A DNA stretch of 37,655 nucleotides from Acidobacteriota bacterium (GCA_021778335.1 JAJYCN010000012.1:1-37655); one strand, 5' to 3'. Shown: positions 9,098 to 19,138, counted from the first letter of the stretch. Notes: generated from the letters alone by a model not told the origin. Made by a program: numbers and translations.

Positions 9098-9194
9098 TTT
9101 CGCACTGGCTCTGCTGCCGGGGTGGCCGCAAGGGCACAGGGTGCGTGAGCGGCGCAAGCCGCGCGCACCCGTTGTGCGCGGTATTGACTGGGGG

Positions 9195-9214
9195 GGCCCT
9201 CCGGCGGCAGGGCC
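9195..9214. terminator. Hairpin between convergent genes
   Basis: GGCCCT (9195-9200) and AGGGCC (9209-9214) form a perfect 6-bp stem in the 120-base gap between the convergent ppdK and the gene ending at 9218. No T-run follows on either side, so termination is uncertain; it may be a bidirectional stop or transcript end-protecting stem. Nothing else is recognisable in the gap. Confidence 0.35.
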
Positions 9215-9217
9215 TGA

Positions 9218-9862
9218 TTACGGCTGTTGCGCTTCCTTCTCTCCCGGTTTCAGCAGCGTCGGCGCCTTGCGCTGCCGGGTGTCGACATTCAGTTGCTTGT
9301 TCTGCTCGGCGTGGCGCTCGGCGTCGGACAGGCCGGCATTGTACTTCCGCCGCTCTTTCTCTTTCTCGGACACGACATCCGCTTCCCGCTTTCCCACGTC
9401 TTCGCTCGCCAGGTCCGCGCTGTCTTCGGTGGTTTCGATGGCCTGCTTGAGGGCGAACTCGTATCGAGGCAGGTCCGCGGGCTGCGACTCCTGGATCTTT
9501 TTGAGCGAAGCCAGTAGTTCCCCTTCCTTCTTCTTCACCGCGGCCACGCCCTCGCCGATCGGGAGGCCGCGATCGAGCGCATCGTCGGAGACGGTGTCGA
9601 TGGCCTCGATGATCTTTCCGTAGTCCTCGAGCGTGTCGTGGATGAGGCCCGAGCGGCCGGGCTTATTCTTCGACACAAGCTTTTCGATCAGCGCCACACG
9701 TTCGCGCGCGAACTTCAGATACAGATCCATGCGCGCGCTGGGCTCCTGGACCTCACGGACCTGGTCGATCTCGTCGGCGGTCAAAAAATCGCGTTCCTGG
9801 CTTCGCAGGCAGGGCGCCGTGAGCAGAACCGCGAGGGCGGCTATGGGAATGGCTCGCCTCAT
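9218..9862 (-). CDS. Secreted helical protein of unknown function (214 aa)
   Basis: I do not recognise a family. The ATG at 9862 follows a good ribosome site (GAGGTG); a GTG one codon earlier is also in frame. The N-terminus MRRAIPIAALAVLLTAP is a signal peptide, probably cut near LRSQE. The rest is charged and mostly helical, with a Lys/Glu-rich stretch toward the C-terminus (KEKERRKYN) and no cysteines after the signal region. It lies at the end of the uvrA-TPR-secreted protein group, two bases after the stop of the preceding small secreted gene, so the two are probably co-translated and may act together in the periplasm. Confidence 0.75.
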   Translation of the reverse strand: MRRAIPIAALAVLLTAPCLRSQERDFLTADEIDQVREVQEPSARMDLYLKFARERVALIEKLVSKNKPGRSGLIHDTLEDYGKIIEAIDTVSDDALDRGLPIGEGVAAVKKKEGELLASLKKIQESQPADLPRYEFALKQAIETTEDSADLASEDVGKREADVVSEKEKERRKYNAGLSDAERHAEQNKQLNVDTRQRKAPTLLKPGEKEAQQP

Positions 9863-9866
9863 CACA

Positions 9867-10292
9867 TCACCTCTTTTGCATCTCCTCGTTTAGGATCTTA
9901 TCGTGGACTTCCTGCAGATGCTCCCGCGCCTTATCCGCGGGCTCGCGCTGGTCGTACGGAATCTCGTCGGTGACGCTGGCCATCATACGGATCAACGAGC
10001 GGAGCTTCAGTTCCGCCCGTTTGTACAACAGGTTTTTTCGCGGCGGCTTGCCGGTTTCCCGCAGGGCGTCGTAGCAGACGTCCGCCGAAGCATTGACTTC
10101 CTGAAACGACGCCGCCATTTTCTTCCAATCCCCGGCGTGGGACGCGTTCCGCGCCTCATTCATGGCCGCTTCGCAATTGTCGAGCGCAAGAGCGGCGCGT
10201 TTTTTTGGATTTGTCTCGGACTTCACGGCATCCAGGCTGGCCGACCGCGCCGCCAGGCTAACAAGAACGAATAGGAACAGCAAGCGCCTCAT
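9867..10292 (-). CDS. Small secreted protein of unknown function (141 aa)
   Basis: The family is not recognised. A signal peptide is evident (MRRLLFLFVLVSLAARSAS). The mature part is helical with two cysteines (DNCEAAM and ADVCYDAL) that could form a disulfide. Its start overlaps the stop of the TPR gene by an ATGA junction, and its stop lies two bases before the next secreted gene. This close packing suggests a three-gene unit, TPR protein plus two partners. Confidence 0.75.
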   Translation of the reverse strand: MRRLLFLFVLVSLAARSASLDAVKSETNPKKRAALALDNCEAAMNEARNASHAGDWKKMAASFQEVNASADVCYDALRETGKPPRKNLLYKRAELKLRSLIRMMASVTDEIPYDQREPADKAREHLQEVHDKILNEEMQKR

Positions 10293-11503
10293 CGATGATT
10301 CAGCTCATCCTGGATAATCCGTACCCGCTGCCTCGCCTTGAACTCTTCCTCGGGAAATTTTCCCTGGCTTGCGGCGAGAAACTCCTTGTAGCTGGCGAGA
10401 GCCGGCTTCAGGTCGTGCATCTTGTCGAGAGTAATCGAGCGGAGAAACATGTGGCCGGGGGTCTCGGCCTTCAGCGCGCGCACACGGTCCAGCGCGTTCA
10501 GTGTGCCGGTGTAGTCATCCAGCAGGAGCAGCATCTCGGCCAGCCCGGTCCACGCCTTGGGTTCGTTTTCCTGTAACTGCGCCGCCCGGCCATAGGCTTG
10601 AGCGGCTGCTTTGAAATTCCGCTGGTCGCGCAGAATGCCGGCGCTCAACATCTGCAACTGATAGTTATTCGGGTCGTGCTGGAGAAGGTCCTGAACCAGC
10701 GGCAGAGCTTTTGCCGACTGCTTGTTGGCCAGATAAGCATCCGCAAGCGCGGCGCGGTTGGCATCCGTGGGGGACTTGGCGACCACCTGTTCAAACTGCT
10801 CGATCGCCGCGGCGGGGTTGCCCCCGGCCATCAGCATTTCTCCGCGGTGTTCGACGGCCGCCGGGTCATTCGGAAACTCTCCATAGAGCGCCGCGGCGTC
10901 CGTATATCGCTTGGCGCGTTCGTAAAGCTGCGCCAACTCGAGCAGGGAGTCGTGATATTGCGGGTCGAGCGAGGCGGACTTGCGGAAGTGCGGGGCGGCT
11001 TCGTCGAGCTTGTTCTCCTTGGCGAGCGCCCGGCCGAGGCCCAGTTCCGCGGCCGCGGCGTTGGGCTGCGCGGCCACCGCCGCCGTGAACGCGCGTTCCG
11101 CGCCCGCGGCGTCCCCGGTTTTCAGAAGCGCATCACCGAGGAAATAATTCGCGCGGTAATCCTGCGGCTTGGCGGCGGCCGCCGCGGCAAGTGGGTCCTT
11201 CGCGGCGGCAGGCTGCTCTAAGTGAAGAAGCACGATTCCCAGGTTCAGTTCGGCCTGATAAAGGCCGGGTTTCAGTTCGAGCGTCTTGCGGTATTCCGCG
11301 GCCGCCTGGGCGTTTTGGCCGGTGAGGCCGTAGGCCAGGGCGAGGTTGAAATGCGCCGTGTAATCGTTGGGCTCAGCGGCGACAGCGTTGGTAAAGTCTT
11401 TCACGGCATCGGGATACCGTTTCTCATTCAGCGCTTTGACACCTTCGGTGTAGAAATTGCTCTGCCAGGCGAGAAGCGCCCAAAGCGCAGCGGTCCACCA
11501 CAT
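10289..11503 (-). CDS. Secreted tetratricopeptide-repeat protein
   Basis: The protein has 404 residues: a short hydrophobic N-terminus (MWWTAALWALLAWQS) serving as signal peptide or anchor, followed by about ten TPR units. The repeats show the usual pattern, for example DYTAHFNLALAYGLTGQNA, NAAAAELGLGRALAKENKL and EPKAWTGLAEMLLLLDDY. TPR arrays mediate protein-protein contacts, here probably in the periplasm. The gene lies nine bases downstream of uvrA and overlaps the following secreted gene by four bases. The binding partner cannot be named; its coupled neighbours are candidates. Confidence 0.88.
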   Translation of the reverse strand: MWWTAALWALLAWQSNFYTEGVKALNEKRYPDAVKDFTNAVAAEPNDYTAHFNLALAYGLTGQNAQAAAEYRKTLELKPGLYQAELNLGIVLLHLEQPAAAKDPLAAAAAAKPQDYRANYFLGDALLKTGDAAGAERAFTAAVAAQPNAAAAELGLGRALAKENKLDEAAPHFRKSASLDPQYHDSLLELAQLYERAKRYTDAAALYGEFPNDPAAVEHRGEMLMAGGNPAAAIEQFEQVVAKSPTDANRAALADAYLANKQSAKALPLVQDLLQHDPNNYQLQMLSAGILRDQRNFKAAAQAYGRAAQLQENEPKAWTGLAEMLLLLDDYTGTLNALDRVRALKAETPGHMFLRSITLDKMHDLKPALASYKEFLAASQGKFPEEEFKARQRVRIIQDELNHR

Positions 11504-11512
11504 ACCTTCATT

Positions 11513-14335
11513 CTACGAGCGGGAGAGAGGAGCGCGACGCGCGGCCAGAAAGCGGCCGGTATGCGAACCCGCCGCCGCCACCTGCTCGGGCGTGCCCTCG
11601 GCGACGATTCGTCCTCCGGCGGCGCCACCTTCCGGACCCAGGTCGATTATCCAGTCCGCGCTGTCGATGACATCCAGGTTATGTTCAATCACCAGCACGC
11701 TGCCGCCGTTGGCGATCAGTTTTGAAAAGGCGTCAAGGAGTTTGGCGATGTCGTCGAAATGCAGTCCGGTGGTGGGTTCGTCGAACAGGAATAGCGCGCC
11801 CTCGCAGCTTGCCTGGGCCAGGTGCGCGGCAAGTTTTACACGCTGGGCCTCGCCACCGCTCAGAGTGGTGGCGGATTGCCCGAGGCGCAGGTAGCCGAGC
11901 CCGACTTCGTCCAGGACTTTCAGCTTTTGCACCAGACGGGGCACCGAGGCAAAGAATGACAACGCTTCCTTGACCGTCAATTGCAGGACTTCACGAATGT
12001 TCAGGCCCTGGTAACGGATGTCGAGGATCGAGTTTTTGTAGCGCGCGCCGTTGCATTCCTCGCAGATCAGTTCGACATCGGCGAGGAACTGCATTTCCAC
12101 CGTGACGGTCCCGTCGCCCTGACAGGTTTCGCATCTTCCGCCGGGGATGTTGAAGGAAAAATGACCGGCGGTGTAGCCGCGCCGCGAGGCTTCGGGCACG
12201 TTTGCAAACAGTTCCCGGATGAGGTCGAAAGCCTTTACGTATGTCACGGGGTTGGAGCGCGGCGTTCGCCCGATTGGCGACTGATCGACCAGAATCACGT
12301 CGCGTATCAGCTCGCCGCGCTCGACCTTGCGCCAGCGAACCCTTTCCGGCGCTTCCAATTCCGCGTCCTCCGAAACCGGCTTCGCATTGGCCTCGCGTCT
12401 CCGCAACGCAGGATAGATAATCTCATGTACGAGCGTGGATTTCCCGGAGCCGGATACCCCGGTCAGGGCGACCATCCGGTCCAAAGGAAGCGAGACGTCG
12501 ACGCCCAACAAATTGTTCGCCCGCGCCCCAAGGATGCGGACCGTTCTTTTCGGATTCACCGGCTGGGGAGACTGTCTCGGCACAATCCTCGCATCGCCCC
12601 GCAAGTACCGCGCGGTCAAGGAGCCGTTTCCTTTCGCGATCGCCTCACCGTATGTACCCGCGAAAGTCACCCGGCCGCCCAGTTCCCCCGCGCCCGGACC
12701 CAGGTCGATCAGATAGTCGGACGAGCGCATGATATCGGCGTCGTGCTCCACGACAAGAATCGTGTTGCCCAACTCGCGCAGATCTTCGAGAATCCGGATC
12801 AAGCGTTCCGTGTCGCGGCTATGCAGGCCGATCGACGGTTCGTCGAGCACATAGCAAGCTCCCACGAGCCGTGAGCCGAGGCAGGTGGCAAGCTGGATGC
12901 GCTGAGCCTCCCCGCCGGAGAGGGTTGCCGAAAGCCGGTCGAGCGTCAAATACTCGAGCCCTACGTTATGGAGGAACTCGAGCCGCTGCCGGATCTCCAC
13001 CAGGACTTTTTCACCCGCCGCGGTTTCTTCCGGCGCCAGTTCGAGCGAGCGGAAGAAATCCCGTGCCTCGGCGATGTTCAACTGTGCGACGCCGGAGATG
13101 GTTTTGCCGCCGACGCGAACGTTGAGCGCTTCCTTCCGCAGCCGGCCCCCGCCGCAGTCCGGACATTCGGCATAGCCGCGGTACCGGCTCAGGAAGACGC
13201 GTACATGAACCTTATACTTCTTCCTTTCGACCTCGGCAAAGAATTTGCGGATTTGTTCGGCGACGAAGGCACGCTCGGCCCCGCTCAAGTCCGCATAAGG
13301 CACATCGAGGCGCACGTCCGCTTTCCGCGCGGCCTTCTGAAATCGACCCAGATAGAACGATCTGTATCGCGGCTTGGTCCACGGATCGACGGCCCCTTCG
13401 TTCAGGCTTTTCGTGATGTCGGGAATTACCCGGCCGGTGTCGTAGTCGACCGTATTTCCGAAGCCCTGGCAGCGCGGGCATGCACCCATGGGATTGTTGA
13501 AGCTGAATAGCGCGGGTTCGGGCGTGAGGAACTCGATGCCGCAGCGCTTGCAGGCGAACTTCTCGGAAAACCGCAGTCGATTGCTTTCCTGGGTGGCGTC
13601 CTCGAAAATCACCTCACCGGCTTCGCGGTAGCAGATTTCGACGGTGTCCACGATGCGCTGATGCAGATCCGGGCGGATGGCGAGGCGGTCGGCGAGCACA
13701 TACAACGGAAGGCGGAAATCGACGTCCAGCAGCGACTCGGGCGTAGAGAACTCAAACATCCGGCCCTTCTGAAAAAGCCGGTTGAAGCCTTTGGCGCGGA
13801 GTTCGAAGAGCCGGTCCCGCATGGCCGCCGCAGTCGCGCCGGCGGAAACGGGGAACAGGGCATACCAGCGCGAACCCTCCGGCTGCTCGAGGATTTTCGC
13901 CGTCACCTGGTCGACCGTGTCGCGCTCCACCGTCTGCCCGCAGTTGGGACAATACGTCCTTCCGGCGCGCGCGTAGAGCACACGGAGGTAATCGTAGAGT
14001 TCCGTGGCGGTGGCCACTGTCGAACGTGGATTGCGGGTGGTGTTCTTTTGCCGGATCGCGATCGGCGGTGCAAGCCCGGTGATCTCTTCCACTGCCGGCT
14101 TCTCCATGCGATCGAGGAATTGCCGCGCGTAGGCCGAGAGAGATTCAACATAACGCCGCTGGCCCTCGGCGTACACGGTATCGAAGACCAGCGACGACTT
14201 ACCTGACCCCGAAACGCCTGTGACCACGGTGAGCTTGCCGTGTGGAATCTCGACGGAGATGTTTTTCAGATTGTGTACGCGGGCCCCGCGGACGGAGATG
14301 GCGCCGGCGGGCTGCGAGGATGCTTTACGTTTCAA
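11513..14335 (-). CDS. uvrA: Excinuclease ABC subunit A
   Basis: UvrA is the damage-sensing ABC ATPase of nucleotide excision repair. About 940 residues from a TTG at 14335, the family's usual length. The frame stays open upstream to 14560 but that part overlaps the preceding gene and is not UvrA-like; GGAAAAG just before the TTG may be its ribosome site. Seen in order: Walker A GVSGSGKS (40-47), zinc-finger cysteines (CPNC, CKRC, CPRC, CPDC), LSGGEAQRI with [12 protein letters not shown], second Walker [10 protein letters not shown] near 625, CETCQGDG...CEEC, and a second LSGGEAQRV with FDEPTTGLH. All catalytic elements are intact. UvrB and UvrC are not in the window. Confidence 0.97.
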   Translation of the reverse strand: MKRKASSQPAGAISVRGARVHNLKNISVEIPHGKLTVVTGVSGSGKSSLVFDTVYAEGQRRYVESLSAYARQFLDRMEKPAVEEITGLAPPIAIRQKNTTRNPRSTVATATELYDYLRVLYARAGRTYCPNCGQTVERDTVDQVTAKILEQPEGSRWYALFPVSAGATAAAMRDRLFELRAKGFNRLFQKGRMFEFSTPESLLDVDFRLPLYVLADRLAIRPDLHQRIVDTVEICYREAGEVIFEDATQESNRLRFSEKFACKRCGIEFLTPEPALFSFNNPMGACPRCQGFGNTVDYDTGRVIPDITKSLNEGAVDPWTKPRYRSFYLGRFQKAARKADVRLDVPYADLSGAERAFVAEQIRKFFAEVERKKYKVHVRVFLSRYRGYAECPDCGGGRLRKEALNVRVGGKTISGVAQLNIAEARDFFRSLELAPEETAAGEKVLVEIRQRLEFLHNVGLEYLTLDRLSATLSGGEAQRIQLATCLGSRLVGACYVLDEPSIGLHSRDTERLIRILEDLRELGNTILVVEHDADIMRSSDYLIDLGPGAGELGGRVTFAGTYGEAIAKGNGSLTARYLRGDARIVPRQSPQPVNPKRTVRILGARANNLLGVDVSLPLDRMVALTGVSGSGKSTLVHEIIYPALRRREANAKPVSEDAELEAPERVRWRKVERGELIRDVILVDQSPIGRTPRSNPVTYVKAFDLIRELFANVPEASRRGYTAGHFSFNIPGGRCETCQGDGTVTVEMQFLADVELICEECNGARYKNSILDIRYQGLNIREVLQLTVKEALSFFASVPRLVQKLKVLDEVGLGYLRLGQSATTLSGGEAQRVKLAAHLAQASCEGALFLFDEPTTGLHFDDIAKLLDAFSKLIANGGSVLVIEHNLDVIDSADWIIDLGPEGGAAGGRIVAEGTPEQVAAAGSHTGRFLAARRAPLSRS

Positions 14336-14375
14336 GCTTTTCCGATGCGATACCGGCAGTGCGAGAAACGGGAAT

Positions 14376-15179
14376 TCAATAGGGCACCGGCATGCCGATT
14401 CCGTAGCCGTTGCTCTGTTTCGGCGCCGGACCCGGGCCGTTATTGATGCTCGAGAATGGCGCGGCGTGGCTGAAATCCACGTCGGCGGTGCTGAACGCGA
14501 GCGGGCGGTCCAAAACCATTTCGACCGTGGAGCCGCGCTCGAGAACGACGTCCGGTCCACGGGTCATCAACACCGCGGCGAGCCCGGCGGCGGCTCCGGC
14601 GGCGGCCCCGATCCCCGCGCCCATGCCCATGTGTCCCGCCGCACTGCCGGCCAAAGCTCCGATGCCCGCTCCCGCGGCTCCCGCTTCGCCAACCTTCTCG
14701 GCGTCCGACCCTTTGTTGCCGCTGCTTTCGATCTTTCCTTCTTTCTTTTTCAGGTCGTCGTTGGCGAGGCTGTCAATCGAGTTGATACTGGCCCGGAAAT
14801 CGCGCGTCACGCCGTTGGGCAACGTAAGTGAATCGAAGCGGATGTAGAGCGCTCCGCGTCCTTTCACGCGGCCTGGGCGCTGGGCGGAGGTCACGGTTCC
14901 CTGCACATAGCTTCCTGGCGGGATAACGATTTTGCCCTGCTCAACCACCGGGAATGTGGTTTGAAGATACACCTTGTCCCCCGGCATGGCGTTCTTTGTA
15001 CTAATGCTGTTGATCAGGCTGAGCGGTATCCGCGTGCCGGGCTGAACGACGTATTTTGCCGTCTCCCCGCTCTGGGACGAGTTTGGGGCCGGGCTTGCCG
15101 GCCGGGTTTGCAGCTTCTGCTGGGCAAACAGCGGCGCGGAAACCAAAGCCAATGCGCACAAACGCCGCATAGAGAGCAT
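14376..15179 (-). CDS. Secreted protein with VirB10/TrbI-like region and glycine zipper
   Basis: 267 residues. A strong ribosome site (GGAGG) precedes the ATG at 15179, followed by a signal peptide ([20 protein letters not shown]). Residues about 40-135 contain [20 protein letters not shown] and [13 protein letters not shown], which resemble the beta-barrel domain of VirB10/TrbI outer-membrane channel proteins. Residues about 170-205 are a glycine/alanine-rich zipper ([16 protein letters not shown] and similar), followed by a second beta region. No other secretion-system genes are nearby, so it is probably a stand-alone envelope protein. The similarity is from pattern memory. Confidence 0.75.
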   Translation of the reverse strand: MLSMRRLCALALVSAPLFAQQKLQTRPASPAPNSSQSGETAKYVVQPGTRIPLSLINSISTKNAMPGDKVYLQTTFPVVEQGKIVIPPGSYVQGTVTSAQRPGRVKGRGALYIRFDSLTLPNGVTRDFRASINSIDSLANDDLKKKEGKIESSGNKGSDAEKVGEAGAAGAGIGALAGSAAGHMGMGAGIGAAAGAAAGLAAVLMTRGPDVVLERGSTVEMVLDRPLAFSTADVDFSHAAPFSSINNGPGPAPKQSNGYGIGMPVPY

Positions 15180-15233
15180 CCGAAGTCCTCCCTCCTCTAA
15201 ATTGTAGCCCAGCCTTCGGATTCTCTTCTCCCC

Positions 15234-15710
15234 CTACTTGAGGAAAACGACGTAGCTGTCGCCGGCGTAGTGCAACACGGCCCGAGCCGGTTGGATCGCT
15301 TGCATCTCGAACTTGCCATAGACGACGGCCCATCGGTCGTAGTCGGGCGTGCCGAAAGGGAAGTTCTCCAGCCGGGAGTGCGCATGGACCAGCCGGACCT
15401 TTTCGTCCAGCTTCGGCGCCTCCACGGCGAAAGCCGCCGCCAGATGTGGCGCGCCGGAGCGATCCAGCCGCAGCGTTACCACCGCCGGCTTCACCGCCAT
15501 CGCGGTTGCTGGGCCGGCGTAGGAACAGTCATCTTCGCCGAGGAGACGTCCAGTCTCTCGCAGTGAGTAGCGGCCCACAATGGCGACCGGCTGGCCCTCA
15601 AACGTCTTCTGGCTCGCCAGAACTTCGCAAACCGTGGCAGTTCGAACCTGGTCCTGGGCCCAGGCAAGCGACCCAATACACAGAACGAACGACAGATGGA
15701 TCCATCGCAT
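15234..15710 (-). CDS. Small secreted protein of unknown function (158 aa)
   Basis: A signal peptide (MRWIHLSFVLCIGSLAWAQ) precedes a compact beta-rich domain with TVCEVLASQKTFEGQPVAIVGRY near residues 25-47, a pattern like small OB-fold proteins found in acidobacterial genomes. Two cysteines (VCEVL, DDCSYAG) may pair. It is 92 bases downstream of the efflux operon and 54 bases upstream of the glycine-zipper gene. No function can be assigned. Confidence 0.7.
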   Translation of the reverse strand: MRWIHLSFVLCIGSLAWAQDQVRTATVCEVLASQKTFEGQPVAIVGRYSLRETGRLLGEDDCSYAGPATAMAVKPAVVTLRLDRSGAPHLAAAFAVEAPKLDEKVRLVHAHSRLENFPFGTPDYDRWAVVYGKFEMQAIQPARAVLHYAGDSYVVFLK

Positions 15711-15802
15711 CGACAGTCGACAATCTCCCCAAAGCAGTGCTCCTTATTAGACCCATCCGGGAAGCCTTCCGGTTTCGAACGATTTTGGAGAGAGGAGCGA
15801 AG

Positions 15803-17692
15803 CTATGGCCTACCGGCCATCGCATCGGCGGGATCGATGCCGTAGCGGTCCAGAATTGTACCCGTGGCGCGTTCCAGAGCCGCCCGGGCCTTTACATACG
15901 CGCCGGCGGCAACCACCACGGCGGACCGGGCTTGGGCCAGGTAGCTCTCGTACTGGATGACAAAGAACGACGTCGATGCGCCCTCGGTGAACTTGAGCTG
16001 CTCAATCTCCAGCGATTGTTGCTGCAGCTCGCGCGTCCTGAGCGCCGCTTGATACGATGCCCGCGACCGCCGCATGGCGATGAGCGCGTCTTCCACTTCA
16101 AGTTGCACCTGATTGCGCAACTGCCGCTCGCGCACCTGCGACTGCCGAAGTTGAACCGCGTCGCGGGCGGCATCGGCCTGCGCCACGCGATTCCGCAGCG
16201 GCAGGGTCACGTTCAGTCCGATGCCATACGTCGGATTTTTCCTGGTGGCAAGCTGATCGAGCGCGGCGCCATAACCCCCGATGAATGACGGATCGGGCGT
16301 TCCGGCCTGCGGGAACGGATCTCCCGCCAGCGCGTTATTTTCCGCAATTCCGACGAGGTCCACCTCCGGACGGAGATTGTTCATTGAGCCTTTCAAGCTG
16401 AGTTCGGAATTCGTTATCTGTACCCCGGCCTGAGCAAGGTCCGGCCGCTCGCGGTAAGCCTGCTCGAGCAGTTGGTCGATCGGTCCGGCGGACTCAGTTT
16501 CAGGCACGCTGAGCGGGTCCGTAGGAATGATGTGCGCGGCGCGCACTTCGGGGTCCTCGTTTCCTCGCTTGGTGAGGACGTTTTTCAGAATCGCTTCCTG
16601 TTCGTCGCGCACACCCTGGCTGTTGATCATGTCCTGCTCGGCGGCGGAGACTTCGGCCCTGGCCCGGGTCAACTCCACCGGCGCCAGTGTCCCCTCCGTG
16701 ACTTCCGACTGTGTGTCCTCCAGTAGCTTGTTGGCGAACCGGAGCGTGTCGCGCTTCACCCGAACGTCCTCGTCGAGCGAAACCAGGTCGGTGTAGAGCC
16801 GGACCACGCCATACACCGTTTCGATCAATTGCTGGCGGAAAAGAAGGCTTGTGATCTTCCCCTCGTTCTTGGCAATCCGGATGAAGCGCCGGTTCACGGC
16901 CGGGCCGAATCCGCGGAGCAGCGGTTGAGTGATGGTCAACGCCAGGTTGGAAGTGATGTACGGGTTGTACAGATTCCGGATCGCGTTGTACGTCTGGCTG
17001 GCGTTATTGAAGCTCAAACTGGCCTGGGTACCCGTGCCAAAGCCCTGGGTGAGACTCGCGTCGCCGCTTTGGATCGTGCCAAACAGCAGCGGCGTGCCCG
17101 TGAGAAACGAATTGGCTTGCGGGACTGATTCGTGCAGCCAATTGTATTGGGCATTCACGGTCGGATCGTAGGTGGGGATCGCCGGGCCGGCGGACAGCGG
17201 CAGAGAGCCGAGCACCGACAGGTTGCTCTGCGGCTCGCCGAGGGCGGCGAGTTCCAGGGCGTTGGAAGCGATCGAAACGCCGGGCGTGCTGGCCGTGGCG
17301 GTATTGGTGATCAGCGGGCTGGACGGCCCACCGGTGCCCGCGGGCGGCTGCGCGACGGTGTAATTGATGCCGCGAAGCAACCCGCCACCTTTCGTCCGCT
17401 TGAGTTCGGACGAGGCAAGCGGGAAGGCATAGCGGTCCAGTTCGATGTCGAGGTTGTTCTCGATCGCCAGCGCGATGGCGTCGGAAAGCGACAGGTAAAT
17501 GTTGCCCGCGCGAATCAAACCGCGAAGCCGCGGGGCGTTAGTAAAGTCGGGTAGCGACACCGACGGCTGCCGGTAAGGCCCGGTCAACCAGCCAATCGTG
17601 CCCGGGTTATAGCTCACCACGGGCGCCTGGCTTTGTTGGGCGGCGGCCAGCGTCACCGAAAGACACACTGCAACAAGCTGCCTGGTTCTCAT
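15803..17692 (-). CDS. TolC-family outer-membrane efflux protein
   Basis: This is the outer-membrane channel of a tripartite pump. About 629 residues from the ATG at 17692, which gives a clean signal peptide (MRTRQLVAVCLSVTLAAAQ); a TTG at 17710 overlaps the stop of the upstream gene by four bases and would add six residues. Two OEP repeats with long helical hairpins are visible (for example LEDTQSEVTEGTLAPVEL and QAALRTRELQQQSLEIEQL). It is longer than E. coli TolC because of a roughly 150-residue serine/asparagine-rich region between the first helix and the barrel. It is the third gene of the RND operon. Confidence 0.92.
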   Translation of the reverse strand: MRTRQLVAVCLSVTLAAAQQSQAPVVSYNPGTIGWLTGPYRQPSVSLPDFTNAPRLRGLIRAGNIYLSLSDAIALAIENNLDIELDRYAFPLASSELKRTKGGGLLRGINYTVAQPPAGTGGPSSPLITNTATASTPGVSIASNALELAALGEPQSNLSVLGSLPLSAGPAIPTYDPTVNAQYNWLHESVPQANSFLTGTPLLFGTIQSGDASLTQGFGTGTQASLSFNNASQTYNAIRNLYNPYITSNLALTITQPLLRGFGPAVNRRFIRIAKNEGKITSLLFRQQLIETVYGVVRLYTDLVSLDEDVRVKRDTLRFANKLLEDTQSEVTEGTLAPVELTRARAEVSAAEQDMINSQGVRDEQEAILKNVLTKRGNEDPEVRAAHIIPTDPLSVPETESAGPIDQLLEQAYRERPDLAQAGVQITNSELSLKGSMNNLRPEVDLVGIAENNALAGDPFPQAGTPDPSFIGGYGAALDQLATRKNPTYGIGLNVTLPLRNRVAQADAARDAVQLRQSQVRERQLRNQVQLEVEDALIAMRRSRASYQAALRTRELQQQSLEIEQLKFTEGASTSFFVIQYESYLAQARSAVVVAAGAYVKARAALERATGTILDRYGIDPADAMAGRP

Positions 17693-17706
17693 CGATGGCT
17701 GCCCGA

Positions 17707-19128
17707 TCAACTCTTTCGCGCCGGCGTCGCAGGCCGAGCCATGGGACTCGCCGGGGCCTTCGCCAGCGGAACCGGTTTCACCTTCACGCCTTCCTGCACG
17801 ACATCGCTCGGGTTTACGACAACCAGATCGCCGGTACTCAATCCGCTAAGCACTTCGACCTTGTCGCCGAAATCCCGGCCCACATCGATCTTGCGGAAAT
17901 GCACCTCTTGATCGGGACCCACCACCGCCGCCAGGGTGCCGTCGGCGCGCACCACCAGCGCATCGCCCGGAATCAGGATCGGCGGATCCTTGCGGATGAC
18001 GTTCAGGTCCACCAGCGCATACATCCCGGGCCGCAGCGTTCCTTCGGGGTTGGGCACTTGAACTTCGGTGAGCATCGTGCGGCTGGACGGGTCGAGCGCG
18101 TTTGCCACCCGCGTCACATGCCCGATGAATCGGCGTCCCGCCAAGTCGGGAATTCTCAGGACGGCGGGTTGTCCGACGCGGATGTCGGGAGCATTCCCCT
18201 GTGGCACGTCCACGTAAGTCCGCAGCACGGTTGTCTGTGCAATGCGGTAGATGAGCGTCTGGCCGGTGGTGATCAGCGCGCCGACGTCCACGTTGCGGAC
18301 TGTAATCACGCCAGTGAACGGCGCCCGCACCTGCTCGTACCCTTGCAGTTCCTTCAACCGGCCGAGGTTCGCCTGGGCGGCCGACACATTGCTCTTGGCT
18401 GCTTCAATCGCCTTGTTCAAGGCGTCGAGATTTGCCGTCTGGGCTTTCAGTTGCGCCTGGTATTGGTCGTTTTCCTGCAGCGAGACCGCGCCTTTTACGA
18501 CCAGGTGGGCCCATCGCTTGGCGGTGATCGCCGCCAGGGCCTGGTTTGCCTGGCCTTGTTGGTAATTCGATTTGGCCTGCTCGAGCGCCGCCTGGGTCTG
18601 CGAGAGAGTGGCGGCGGCCTGCCGAACCTGTTGGTCCAGATCCGGGGCGTCGATCTCGGCCAGGAGTTGTCCGGCCTTCACCTTGTCGCCGATGTCTACG
18701 TACCGGCTTTTCAGATATCCGTCGGCGCGCGCCAGGATCGGCGCTTCCGTCAGCGCGGCGACGTTGCCGGGCAGCACGAGTGAACTTGTCGCCTGCGATG
18801 GAACCGCCTCCACAACGTTCACGCCGGGCGCCTGGCTTTGCTCGGCAGCCGTCTCCCGCTCCACCGTCTGCTGCTGGAGCCTTCTGGGAAGATAGCCGGC
18901 GAAGAACGCCGCCGCGACCGCGAGCGCGGCGACGACGAAGAGAAACGTGAGAGCGCGGTGTGAAGGGTGCGGCGGCTGCGCCATCACCGCATGCCCAGCC
19001 GGCCCGGCCGATGGACGCTGTTCCAGTTGCCGCTTCAGATCCTCGATCTCGCGCAGCAACCGCTCCTCGTTACTTTCGACCGTCAGAATTTCCTCGGATT
19101 CGGGTTCGTTCGATTCGGTGTGATGCAT
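17707..19128 (-). CDS. RND efflux periplasmic adaptor (HlyD/MFP family)
   Basis: This membrane-fusion protein links the RND pump to the outer-membrane channel. About 473 residues from the ATG at 19128, which has CGGGAA at proper spacing; an in-frame TTG at 19146 overlaps the pump gene. It carries a cytoplasmic N-terminal extension with a short coiled coil (SNEERLLREIEDLKRQLEQ), then one membrane helix (about 58-80). The periplasmic part has lipoyl halves flanking a long helical hairpin (SQTQAALEQAKSNYQQGQ) and beta-barrel domains (GYEQVRAPFTGVITVRNVD). Most adaptors are lipoproteins or have a signal peptide, so the extension is unusual. Confidence 0.93.
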   Translation of the reverse strand: MHHTESNEPESEEILTVESNEERLLREIEDLKRQLEQRPSAGPAGHAVMAQPPHPSHRALTFLFVVAALAVAAAFFAGYLPRRLQQQTVERETAAEQSQAPGVNVVEAVPSQATSSLVLPGNVAALTEAPILARADGYLKSRYVDIGDKVKAGQLLAEIDAPDLDQQVRQAAATLSQTQAALEQAKSNYQQGQANQALAAITAKRWAHLVVKGAVSLQENDQYQAQLKAQTANLDALNKAIEAAKSNVSAAQANLGRLKELQGYEQVRAPFTGVITVRNVDVGALITTGQTLIYRIAQTTVLRTYVDVPQGNAPDIRVGQPAVLRIPDLAGRRFIGHVTRVANALDPSSRTMLTEVQVPNPEGTLRPGMYALVDLNVIRKDPPILIPGDALVVRADGTLAAVVGPDQEVHFRKIDVGRDFGDKVEVLSGLSTGDLVVVNPSDVVQEGVKVKPVPLAKAPASPMARPATPARKS

Positions 19129-19138
19129 GAGTTCCCGT

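Noticed and set aside
6218-9157. Very long minus-strand open frame (979 codons) opposite ppdK
   Set aside because: It is the mirror of a highly conserved plus-strand PPDK gene, is rich in His/Arg/Ala as expected for an antisense shadow in high-GC DNA, and has no recognisable domain.
14336-14560. N-terminal extension of uvrA to 14560
   Set aside because: The extra 75 residues are Arg/Ser/Thr-rich shadow sequence overlapping the glycine-zipper gene; UvrA homology begins just after the TTG at 14335.
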